A stretch of 32,925 nt of DNA, from the NCBI GenBank assembly GCA_015680685.1, contig MNCI01009519.1, forward strand, positions 1,729 through 34,653, read 5' to 3'. A program made the position numbers and the translations under genes. How positions within the stretch are numbered: position 1 is the stretch's first letter; each line of letters opens with the position of its first letter. Under the pieces are notes generated by a model. The model was not told where the DNA came from, ran no database searches, and saw only the letters and a list, made by a program, of their open reading frames with translations. Shown piece by piece: positions 22,199 through 32,039 of this stretch. This stretch comes from Gnetum montanum (taxonomy: Eukaryota; Streptophyta; Gnetopsida; Gnetales; Gnetaceae).

Positions 22199-23281
22199 AT
22201 GTTGCGTAGCAGCAGGATCACCACTATCTCGCAATTCAGATCTATGCTCAAGTTGATTGATCCTCATAATTTACACAACATCAAAGGCATTTATTTGCAA
22301 GAGGTGGTGGAAGATGGAGAAATGTTGATCTTTCCATCTCACAAGCTCGATGCCATGTCCTCATCCCTCCAAATTCTATCCATGGATTATGAGGATACAA
22401 ATAAATGTTACTACAATGTCATTGAAATTGAAGGTGAATGCAAGGAAGTTTTTCCCAACTTTCTTTATTCGCATTCAATGACATCAAAATCACATCCGCC
22501 GCTTGTTTATGGGAAGCAATGCCTAGAGCTAAGGACCCTACTTTACGCACCCACCAGCACCGTGCTTGTATGCCAATTGCCATCCAACTTGAAGTAGTTA
22601 TGCCTCCACTTAAAGCACGAGTCAATAATAACAGATAGTGAAAAATTGGATATTGTTGAGCCTGTATCCCAGATGTTAAATCTAGAGCTCTTAAGTTTAG
22701 AAGGAGAATATTTGAGAGAAATACCAAAAGGACTCATATCACATATGAAGTCCTTGGTAGAGTTATCCTTGGAGGATGCTGAACAACTGGTGCAGCTGCC
22801 TGACGAACTTCATACCCTGCCGCATCTCCAACGTATGTGGATCAGTAACATTGCATTAAGAGAACTTCCAGAGAGTATTGGACAGTGTGTTTTATTGAAA
22901 GAATTAATAGTCCAACACTACAGGAAAGTTCTACGACTGCCTTTGAGCATGGAGAACCTTTTGTTGTTACAGGTACTGGATCTTTTGGAGTGTGTGAGTC
23001 TAGAAGAGCTTCCAGGAAACATTGGGAGATTGATGTCCCTTAAGTTTCTATTTGTGTGGGGCTGCAAAAATCTCAAGAGGTTAGGTGCAACATTTCAATC
23101 TCTCCCATCTCTAGAAATAGTAGATCAGGGATATTGCTCCGAGTTGGAGGCAAATTGGATGGATGTGCTTACAAACATGAAGTCACTCCAATTCCTTTAC
23201 ATCGACGACTATCCATGCCTTATTCAAAGATGGCAAGAACTGGAAAATGTTGATTTAAATGTGAAATGCATATGCAAGTGA
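22199..23281 (+). pseudogene. Leucine-rich-repeat fragment of an NLR-type resistance gene
   Basis: One frame runs from ATG 22199 to TGA 23279-23281, broken only by TAG at 22595-22597. In that place ('LPSNLK*LCL') LRR proteins of this type normally have Trp, so a single TGG-to-TAG change explains it. From 22670 on there are about seven LRR units of roughly 23-24 residues with xLxxLxxL pattern: 'LELLSLEGEYLREIP', 'LVELSLEDAEQLVQLP', 'LQRMWISNIALRELP', 'LLKELIVQHYRKVLRLP', 'LLQVLDLLECVSLEELP', 'SLKFLFVWGCKNLKRL' and 'SLQFLYIDDYPCLIQRW'. No TIR, coiled coil or NB-ARC was found upstream, so it is 5'-truncated. In intact plant NLRs this region senses pathogen effectors inside the cell. AATAAA lies 22 bp after the stop. 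Confidence 0.8.
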
Positions 23282-23302
23282 TATATGGTAAATGTATTTT
23301 TT

Positions 23303-23308
23303 AATAAA
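23303..23308 (+). terminator. Polyadenylation signal after the LRR fragment
   Basis: AATAAA lies 22 bp after the TGA in an A/T-rich context. No A tract follows, so the LRR fragment does not look retroposed. Confidence 0.4.
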
Positions 23309-25074
23309 ACTAAGCATTAAAGAGGTTGATGGCAGGCAGGAAGCAAATCATGGATCCTAAGCATAAGAAAGATGGAGAAATATTACACATGTATATATAT
23401 ATTTATATATTAACAAAATATTTTATGATTTAAAAAGGAAAAGAAAGTTATGGGATATTTGTGTAATGTCCTATATAAAGGGGACATTTGGCTATTATCC
23501 CTTTTATTCCTATGGAATGATATTTGTAACTAATTTTAATTTTGATTACCATGAAGACACTTGGAAACTAAAAAGGCCACTTGTCAACTACAACTTATTT
23601 ATCTCCATGGTGACCACTTGGCAACTGAAGGGCCACTTGTCAATTAAATGGGCCACTTGTCAACTACAGCTTTTTTATCTCTATGATGGTTACAACCACC
23701 CAAAAGTTTTGTAACTTACCTAACTTTTTGGGCAAGTAATCTCCTAACTTGTTGGGCAAGTAATTAACCTCCTTACTTGGGAGAAAAGTTAGCTAAGATA
23801 TTTTATAATGTAACTACCTTATGAACCCTATAAAAAGGTTTCAAGGGTAAGAAGATAATATCATCACAAAGGAGGGAAGAATTGAGAACACACTTGGGGG
23901 ATACTTGGGCTCTCACTTGGAGACACACTTTGGGTCTTGGGAAGAGCATTTGTAAAGAAGAAAGTGTGAAATATTGCTTGTAAGATGACTTACTAAAGAA
24001 AAGATTTCAGCCTCTTTTTCATAGTCTTGTGAGTTATGCTTATTTTTTTTTTGTTTAAATTGTTTAGCTAGTGGTTTAGATAGTATCATCCTTGGCAAGT
24101 AATTTTGGGATTTTTAAATTACTCTTATTGTTCTTGTTGCATAACTAAAAATTTCTATTAAAATTTATCCATAGAAGTGCTTGTGTTTGAAAGCCTTAAG
24201 AGCATTTTAGTAGTGAATTTCGTTATTGTGCAACATATAAGTACTGCTATTGAGATCATTGTAAGAGAGCCTCTACTTGTAGTCATGCCATTGAATGATT
24301 CAATAGTCAAGAGGGTTCAGAAAATCTTTGGTATTTTGATGGGACTAGAATAACTTCTTTTTATCTTTAAAGTGAATCTCCATGGTATTTCAATCAAAAA
24401 TTGTCAAGTCTTTTGAAGGTTCTATTGAATGCAATTTTTGACATCCATTATCTAGCCAAAATGGAGTCTCGTATGTGATAGTTTACGCAGCAATTTTTTG
24501 GTAGCATAGTAGGATTGTCTTGAAGAAATTTCTTATTTGAGCCTTGGAAGTTTGAACAATTCGTAGTTATTGAATTTGGGATAGCTTTATTACAAAGTGT
24601 TTACTCGTATCATTTTACCTTGTTTAAATATTTGAGATCTTTACACAAATCTACTTTCTTTTTCTCTTATCTATAATTTCCATTGAATCTCACTCTATTT
24701 CTAATTTTCTTGTGGAACTTTTTCTTTCTATAGGGAAAATTAGAAGTAGATTCATAGAGTTGTGCTTAAATTTTTTTGCAAAATTTTATTTGTTACAAGT
24801 ATGTATTATAAGGACCACATAGACTAGGCAATTGAACAAAATAGGAACTCTCAACAACTCACAGTACTTGGCAAAGTTGGCTGAATCTCTTTATGATAAG
24901 TCATTTATAGTTTACACACAATGCAATCGTTTCATTTTTCACAACTGCACATTGCAATAGCACACACACATACTCACATTAACTACTGAGTCTATTTGGA
25001 GGTATCTGGGCCTTGGTGTTGCTAGAGACCAGCAAGCAACTAAATCCTATTTGAGGACACTCGTTGGCAGTCGC
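23309..25074. other. Non-coding right part of the insertion
   Basis: No ORF or domain was recognised. There are TATA-like boxes (CCTATATAAAGGGG near 23471, CCCTATAAAAAGG near 23827), a TA-rich microsatellite (23393-23410), a CA run (24961-24970), short interspersed repeats (listed separately), and two GGGCAAGTAAT copies near 23731 and 23754. The two TATA-like boxes suggest promoter or LTR remnants. Confidence 0.35.
23575..23668 (+). repeat. Interspersed copies of GGCCACTTGTCAACTACA
   Basis: The 18-mer is at 23575-23592 and exactly repeated at 23651-23668, with variants at 23631-23648 (GGCCACTTGTCAATTAAA) and about 23613-23628 (ACCACTTGGCAACTGA). Similar TTATCTCCATGGT / TATCTCTATGATGGT segments follow two of the copies, pointing to a duplicated ~76-bp block. 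Confidence 0.7.
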
Positions 25075-25079
25075 ATCCC

Positions 25080-25200
25080 AAACGGTCGCCAACAATGATG
25101 GCTCATGATCTTGTAGGAATTTGATCTCATGATTTTAGATCAAAAAAGAACCTTGAATGTGGTCATTGACCACATCTCTTGATTAAGATGGGATAACAAA
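25080..25200 (+). pseudogene. RNase H C-terminal part and connection to integrase
   Basis: After the insertion the frame reads 'WLMIL*EFDLMILD' and 'LNVVIDHIS*LRWD', matching the plant gypsy RNase H end (WLLxLQEFD...NVVADHLSRL). Stops sit at Gln (TAG) and Arg (TGA, from CGA) positions. Confidence 0.85.
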
Positions 25201-26580
25201 GATGAGGAGAGCCCACTCTTTAATCAATTTCCAAATGAACTTCTCTTTATAGGATCATTAAATGGCCAAGTTCCCATAGAAACAAAATGGTACAATGACA
25301 TCCTCACTTACCTTCTTACTCAGCAGATCCTACAAGATCTTGACTTTACAAAGAAGTAGCAATTTCTTTATCAGGCCAAAAATTTCATGCAAATCAATGG
25401 ACACCTCGACAAGGTGTGCACCAATGGCCAAATTGTTGGTGTGTCCTTGATGAAGATCAATTGCATGTTCTCCAGGATGCTCATAAAGGGCCTTCTGAAG
25501 GACACTATGTAGGAAGACACATGGCCATAAAAATCATAATGGCAAGATACTATTGGCCTATAATATTTAGGGATGCCCACTAGTTTGTCCAATCTTGTGA
25601 ACATTATCAATGAGATGGTGGAATGACTACTTGAATGGAAGGTCCTTAATAGTGGATTCAACCATTGGAGCCCTTTAACATATGGGGCATTGACATCATG
25701 GGTTTCATCACACCCATGTCCAACAAAAAGGCATATATCATTATAGCAGTCAACTACTACATGAAGTGGGTAGAAGCAGTAGTTGTTGTTGATTGTACAT
25801 CATCCACTACTACCAGATTTATATAAAAAAAAATATTGTAAATAGGTTTGGGGTGCCACGTGCACTAATTTTTGACAATGGAACTCATTTCACAAGTTCC
25901 ACCTTCAAAAATTTGATGCAACACTTGGGGGGTTGAACATCAATTAATAACACCCTATCATCTCCAAGCCAATAGTCACTTAGAGGTAAAAAATAGGGAG
26001 ATCACAAAAATCCTAACATGAACCATTAGCAAATATTGGAAAGATTAGAGTACAAAACTCAGTGATGCCCTCTAGGCCTACCATTCAACATGGAAACTTC
26101 CTATTGGCTATTCTCCCTACAAGTTAGTGTATAGGAAACTTCCAATGTTCCTGATTTAATCTAAACTTTGTACACTCTCAACAACCTATGATTTGAATCT
26201 TGACCTAAGTCTAGCATAAAAAGAAACATTGATCAACCTCAATGTGCTAGCTGAAAATAGATTAGTGGTCCTATCTTTGAACAAGGTACACAAGGCATTC
26301 AACAAGCAACATCATGATCTAAGAATACAAAAGGTAAAACTTCAACAAAGAGATAAGGTTCTCTATTGGAATCCCACACATGTACCCCAAAAGATCAAAA
26401 TTGCAAATGTTGTGGAAGGGACCTTATATAATTGATTAAAAATTTTCCTTTGGAGCCATGTTAATGTACAAACCTAAGAGTCCAAATAAAAAGCATTTGG
26501 TCAACATCCAACAAGTAAAACTTTTCCTAGAACCAAGAGAAGCCAGTGCAACTACCACCTTAACGGATGAACAACCACAT
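25201..26580 (+). pseudogene. Integrase of the inner element
   Basis: The N-terminal zinc-binding region is at about 25460-25620: 'HKGPSEGHYVGRHMAIK', 'YYWPIIFRDAH', 'SCEHYQ', with the second Cys of the HHCC set changed to Tyr. The catalytic core has 'FNIWGIDIMGF' (first Asp, about 25678), 'LIFDNGTHFTS' (second Asp, about 25867) and 'LEVKNREITKIL' (Glu, about 25981). Then come 'AYHSTWKLPIGYSPYKLVY' and the C-terminal 'RDKVLYWNPTHV' and 'WKGPYIID'. I see no chromodomain. Frameshifts are near 25440, in the A run at about 25826-25834, near 25930 and near 26410. Integrase would insert the element DNA in the nucleus. Confidence 0.9.
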
Positions 26581-28148
26581 TCAATTTTTTAGATCTCCTC
26601 CTTCCAACTTAGTCATGGGGGAGATGGCCATCTATGCTAACAATCCATATGGCTTCTCTGTTTTTCTACTTTCTATTTTTTTCCACATTTTTGATTTTAC
26701 AAGTTATTTATTTTACAAATTTTTGATTTTCAATTTCTTCCATTTTTCCCTATTTTTTTGTTTTACACCATCATTAGTATATTTAAACCTTTCTTGACTA
26801 CTTTATACTTTTTTATATATATTTTATCTTTTTTTGTTTAATTTTGAATTTTCATCATTTTTGCTAATAAAAGTGTTATATTACCATAGGACACAGTGTT
26901 AGTGTTGTTGTTTACTAATGATGGCTTGTGCTTAATGTTATCATTGTTAATGTTTGGTTTCTATTCTTGAATTATGATGTCTAATGACTATGACATGGTT
27001 TATTTTTCATGGAATAAGCAGTGAGCCCACATCATCCACCCATCCAATAAACTTTATGGTTTTATTTGTTCTAGGAGTTTGAGGTTCCTTCTAGTAAAAC
27101 AAAACTTTTAATTAATTAGTGACCTTGGTAGTTCTAGAATTGGGAAGGATCCAAAGGTTTGTAAAAGGTATGACATCAAGGGAACTCAATAATATTTGTA
27201 CTCTTCTTCTTGCTTAAGTGCCTAAGTATTTTTTATGGACTTCTTACCTTTCCATTTCAACCACTACTAGGAAGTCAAATAAAGTCTTTACATGGTGTGG
27301 TTCCCATCCAAAATTTCAAAAAAGAAACATGATGGAAGTTCCAAGCACACCACTTCCTACAAGCACTAGTTGTGGGACTAGAAAGACATGCACCCATGCC
27401 TGAAGGTCCCCTCTAACTAAGGCCCTCTCTCACTTCCTACTTCTCTTTTCTTCTCTTTTTGGAACGTTGGTTGTTTTATGGAAGCACTCTCATGTCTTAA
27501 GGATATGGATTATTCTTAGAGTGGCATTGCAAAGTCATTAACAGCAGATAGTTTTGTTATAGACTAAGGATGGATCTTCTTAGGTCATTTTAAACACAAA
27601 CTCCACAAGGGACTTCTTATGAACTTAATCAGGATTCCATTCCACCTTCTCCATCATCCATCCATGTTGTCATAACTCACCTCACTACTAGGTTCTATGT
27701 TATGCTCTATGTTTTAGTCTGATGTGTTTAAATTCTTGAATAGATTCTTTTTGATTAGTTCTTAACTTTTCATGATCATTAATCAACTGTGGGGCCCACA
27801 GACTCCTTAGTTGAGGTTATGCAAGGGAAATAAGGGCATGAGCTTGCCAAGGGAAGGATCCACTTGCATATCTCTTAGTTTGGTTAGTTAAGTTCCTTAC
27901 CTTAGATATTGCTACAATCCTATCTCTCGCATATTCCATTGAGCAAACCACTGTGTGCTCCTTAATCTATCATTTTCCACCCTCTTTCTCCATTTTCTTA
28001 ATTTTTAGGACTTCAACACCTTCTTCTCATATTTTCATCATATTTGTAATTTTTTGGGCTTCCATTTGTCCCTAATTTCATTTAAAGTCTCTTTATAAGT
28101 TTTAAGTTTTAACCAAGTTAACTAAAGTCAATGGTGATTAATAGCTAT
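26581..28148. other. Spacer between integrase and the extra ORF, no gene recognised
   Basis: The stretch is T-rich and stop-rich. A GGGGGAGATGG purine run lies near 26617, just after the integrase end. A short open frame at 27218-27403 has no recognisable domain. Pyrimidine tracts (TCTTTTCTTCTCTTTTT near 27444) are present. Nothing else is supported. Confidence 0.4.
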
Positions 28149-28237
28149 GTCAACAAGGCCTCGTTGACATAACCAACCACATTGATGAGGCCTCATCGAT
28201 GAGGCCCCATTGACACATCACAATAACTCTATATATA
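28149..28237 (+). promoter_or_regulatory. Internal LTR-like promoter module ahead of the extra ORF
   Basis: GTCAACAAGGCCTCGTTGAC (28149-28168) and ATTGATGAGGCCTCATCGAT (28181-28200) are 20-bp near-perfect palindromes of the same GAGGCC family as in the LTR U3, followed by a half copy GAGGCCCCATTGAC (28201-28214). TATATATA follows at 28230-28237, 15 bp on; in the LTRs the TATA box follows the palindrome by 19 bp. Downstream of the TATA box there is no visible LTR homology. The first possible ATG of the extra ORF is at 28693. Confidence 0.5.
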
Positions 28238-28692
28238 CCATCACAAAGTTTAAAATTTTTATCATTTGCTTCATAACACTAGGGGAGTTTTTGCCATTTT
28301 TTTTAGCCCAAAAATTCTAGAGTCCATAACTTCCCACCTATTTATCAAAATCACTTTGTTCTTTGATCCTACAGCTACCAGAGGTAAATTCTTTATCATG
28401 GGGACCACAAACCTTAAGGTTTCTGATGAAATTTTTTGAAATTTTTTCTAACTCCCCAAAAGGGTTAATAAAGTTAACAATATATAAACATTAATTTTTT
28501 TAGAGTTAACCCTTTCACAACCCTCTGGGATGATTTATTAAGAATAACACCTAAATAAAATAATGATTGAATTAATTAAATTAGCCATAATAACAACTTA
28601 TCCAAGTATAACTATTGTAAGGAGATAAAGGTATCTCAATTGTTTTATGTTACACAACAAATTTCTAACCCATGATCTGACTGTTATTATAG

Positions 28693-31553
28693 ATGGCACT
28701 AAGACCAAAATGTCCATAGGAAGGAGAACCCTCTCAACCAAGGAAGAAATGAACCAGAGTTGGAAGGGACCAACAAGAACAAGCCCAAGAACTGCCAGAG
28801 GCAACCCATGCAACGAGATCTTTTCATGAGGAGCCCAAAGTGAAATTCGTTTAACACATTCTAGAAGAAGAAGTGCCAATAGAGTAATCATAGCGAGGGG
28901 AAGCACTAAGACCCATGCTAAGGCTTGAAGTCACTTTAACTCAAACTTGCCTTAACATCATCAAATCTTGAGAAATTCAATGCTTAGTTCATTAAGAACT
29001 AAATTTTGGGTCATTTCTAGAGAAAGCTCCAATAGAAGTCAGAACACAATTACAAACCTCTCCCATGTGACTAATCATCACCTTTAATGGGGAGTGCTAC
29101 AGTAAAAAGGTTGGGGTCCATAGTAAAAATCAAGGATATTTAGGTGTCCTACTTAGCTAAGGCTATCACACAGCCATTGGGATTGCTTGATATTAGGACA
29201 TAGTTGGCAGAGCTATCAACTTAAGGTGAGCCTGAGGCCAAACAAAAGTGGACTCAGCAGCGTTACAGGGTTGACTATAAGAAGATTGGCATGTTCACAC
29301 TAGTGGAGCACATCTACTTCAAGATAGCAGCCTATCACCTCAATCTAGTGGTGAGGCCCAACAAGGTGACCACCTTTTCCACTTGAGCATGTACTACTCT
29401 AAGTAAGATATTTCTTGTAAACCTTCCACAACTGATCTATTTAAAGATCAAAAAATGCTTCCAGAGAAATGAATGTGAAACGAAAATCCTACCCTTTTTG
29501 TGCCTCATACAGAAACTTTGCAAAAGGATAGGAATCATCTACTATGCCCACAACATAATCAGACATGCTCCTTTGGCTTCATAGCTTGAAATCATGAAAT
29601 ACAAGACACCTACCATAACTAAAAAGAGGAGTAGCCACCACCTCCACCGCCTACTCAAGAAACAATGTTGGAGACTTACATAGCCATTGAACACTTGCAC
29701 CAAATCCAATAATAACTCTTGCATGAGAAAGAGTAGCATGTAGAGACAAGTAGTACTGACCCATCTATGTATCGATTAATAATGAGTCACCTTAATGAGA
29801 TGGCTCAAATAATCAGCCAGATGGAAAGGGGTGGGCCAATATTCTCTGCCTAATGAACATAGTTTCTCACAAGGTCTAATCTTAATGCTTCAGAGGTGAT
29901 GGTGTCATTATCCCAACATCATTTATTCCTAGAAATCTCTAGGAATAACACCTCCTTTTTGGTTCATTTGAAGGAAAGTGAAGGAGCCACTATACTAGTG
30001 ATGCAGCACCAAGGACAACAAACTGTGGTTGAAGTAGTTACTGATTACATCGTCAAAGCACTTAATGCACCTATGGCATCTATACTAGATGTATTTGCAC
30101 TTTGAGATGTGCAGACGTCTATAGGCATGGTCAACAAAAGATTGAGTGTAGCGTAGTATGAAGAATTGTTGGATCGATTAGTAGGGACTGGGCAATCGAT
30201 TCTGAATATGTTTGATTTTCTGGATAACATCACTGCAACCTAGTCAAAGCTACTAGAAGTAAGGGGAAAATGTATCATCTTGGAGGGGCAACTTGAAATG
30301 GCTCAAGCATAGAATTAATGCTTGGCCACAAAGGTTGCCAACTTATATGCTTTTCTTGCTGATCCCACACTTTTCAGCCCAACCATAACCAGAGATTAAG
30401 CTTTCCAAAAACTTCAAGAATGATTCAGGAAGGCTAAGGAGAAAGTAGTGACTACCATCTTCAACTAGTTCATAGCAGAAGCAAAGGCATATTTAGTTCA
30501 AAAGAAATTGGTTCATATGCACTAGGAGAATGAGGCACTTACTACAGAAAATCAATGCCTACACAATGTTGATGCCCAAAAAGAACAAATGCAAGAATTC
30601 ATTCATCAACAACAGGAGTAGCTAGCTAAGGTGAATATTGAATTAAGGAAATTGGCCACAAAAAATCAAGATCTATCTATGGAAGAAGTTTATACCTTAT
30701 GCTAGAAGTCTACCATTGATATTGTCGCCTAGAAAAATGAAGCTTTGAAGTTTGAAAAAATTAAAAATCACTATAGAAATTAGGTTGGCTTACAAAAGGA
30801 AGTAAATGAGAAGTACATCTAGATGGCAAAGGAAAAAGTAAATGAAGCTTTCTAGCAACTTTAACAAGGAAGAGAAGCATGGCATCCCATCATTGATAGG
30901 ATTGATGCCTATAACAAAGCATAGATCTACCTAAGGCTGTTGTAGATTGAAGAAGTGACAAAATACATGGAATTGGCCAACCTCTGCTATGCGAACCTAG
31001 AAATGCTGACTACTAGATCATTATGATCAAAGTTGGAAAAGTAAGTGGCCAGCTCGTATTTGCTATATGAGGCAGAGTTCAAACACCATAAAGACACCAA
31101 GTAGAGGCTTGAGACTACAAATGCTGAACTCAAAGTTCTCATAGCATAATTCATAGATTAATGATCAACTACTGAGGACTTGGCCCAAAAAAGAATGATT
31201 ACCAGAAGCTAAAAGATGTAGTTAGAGTGTTTGACATTGAATGCAAACAATTTGCTACCTGGTTTATCAACACAAAGGAGCTCTTTCCAATAATCTGATG
31301 TCCCTAGGATGTGCCTGTTCCAACCCACATTAGCGAAATTACATAGATGGTGCATGATCCTAGAAGTAAGGAGGAGAAAATGAAAGCATTGTTGGATGCT
31401 TTCTGCCTTCCATCGGAAGTTATAGCAGCAGTGGAACAACCATAGCTACCTCAACTGCTGCACATTCCTGAAGCTAGTTCAGGTTCCTCAAAACCTCAAG
31501 AGCCACCACCTCTTGGGACTATCTAACCTTCTTCACCAACTTCACACCATTAG
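28693..31553 (+). pseudogene. Extra 3' ORF: Transposase_32-like domain, long coiled coil, Pro-rich tail
   Basis: This lies downstream of integrase on the same strand. From ATG 28693 a Gln/Glu-rich N-terminus ('RDQQEQAQELPEATHATR') leads to a globular part (29087-29570: 'IVKIKDI', 'IYFKIAAYHLNLVV', 'ACTTLSKIFLVNLPQLIYLK', 'PFLCLIQKLCKRIGIIYY'). Its spacing resembles the 'putative plant transposon protein' domain found next to plant gypsy genes (from memory, unconfirmed). A Pro run, 'MSHLNEMAQIISQMERG', 'EGATILVMQHQGQQTVV' and a coiled coil of about 300 residues follow ('ENEALTTENQ', 'LAKVNIELRKLATKNQDL'). It ends in 'SKPQEPPPLG', with TAG at 31551-31553. Frameshifts occur near 29100, 29590 and at an A6 run near 31193. 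Between 30361 and 31030 there are 14 stops (10 TAG, 2 TAA, 2 TGA) and no frameshift. Function unknown. Confidence 0.7.
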
Positions 31554-31766
31554 AGGGCATGTTGTCCAAGTTTGAAGAGTCATGTCATGGTGTTCAATTT
31601 TGTGTCAGGAACACCATAATTTTTGCAATGTATTGATTTGTACACTCAGGCATTTAGTTTTTTTAGTTTGTTTTGTTTTGTTTTGTTAAGAATTAATCAA
31701 TAATCCCATACCTTCTAAATTTTATAAAGGAACTTGAGGACAAGATTTCATTCAGTCATGAGGGTA
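31554..31766. other. Short spacer between the extra ORF and the 3' LTR
   Basis: It contains a (TTTTG)n run at about 31667-31687. The expected polypurine tract just before the LTR is weak: only CATGAGGGTA precedes the LTR TG at 31767, with ATAAAGGAACTTGAGGACAAG further upstream. Confidence 0.4.
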
Positions 31767-31788
31767 TGATGATTCATGATTTGGTTGT

Positions 31789-31863
31789 GTTGACGAGACC
31801 TCTTCAACGCGGCCTCGTCAATGAGGCCCTGTCGACGTAGGGTTTGCTTTTCAACTATAAATA
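31789..31863 (+). promoter_or_regulatory. U3 promoter of the 3' LTR: repeated GAGGCC palindromes and TATA box
   Basis: GTTGACGAGACCTCTTCAAC (31789-31808), then a half unit GCGGCCTCGTCAA, overlapping GTCAATGAGGCCCTGTCGAC (31817-31836). TATAAATA follows at 31856-31863, again 19 bp after the palindrome. CpGs survive here better than in the 5' copy. Confidence 0.6.
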
Positions 31864-32033
31864 CGTGCTCACCAGCTACATTTATGGCAATGAGATTTTA
31901 GTAGTAGCCAAACTCTTATAGGTTTTACATTTGAAAGTTAGAATATTTCTCTTGAGTGCCCATAGTAGGAGTCATTGAATGTATGACTCTTTATTCAAGC
32001 ATTGTTGTACCTAAGCATGATAGTATGTGCAGC

Positions 32034-32039
32034 AATAAA
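32034..32039 (+). terminator. 3' LTR polyadenylation signal
   Basis: AATAAA lies at the same position relative to the TATA box (178 bp) as in the 5' LTR, and inside an almost unchanged block CAATAAAGATGAGCTTTTT. Confidence 0.55.

Larger units (their letters stand above)
21238..25074. mobile_element. 3.8-kb insertion splitting RNase H, carrying an LRR gene fragment
   Basis: ATCCC occurs at both edges (21233-21237 and 25075-25079). Taking out 21238-25074 and one ATCCC leaves the RNase H frame continuous across the junction (left 'NKPMMIP', right 'NGRQQ*WLMIL*EFDL'), so the edges are probably exact to the base. A 5-bp duplication fits an LTR-retrotransposon-type integrase, but I see no repeated LTRs at the ends and no terminal inverted repeats (left end TTGTATCATATG, right end TTGGCAGTCGC). 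It may be a gene-carrying non-autonomous element or a decayed composite. Confidence 0.65.

Noticed and set aside
22419-22737. Other open frames on both strands over the LRR region
   Set aside because: They overlap the clear LRR frame and have no LRR pattern or other domain of their own.
26567-26797. Open frame after the integrase with a hydrophobic Phe/Leu-rich tail, as an envelope-like protein
   Set aside because: The region is simple T-rich DNA, the frame has no signal-peptide layout or Cys pattern, and it overlaps the end of the integrase frame.
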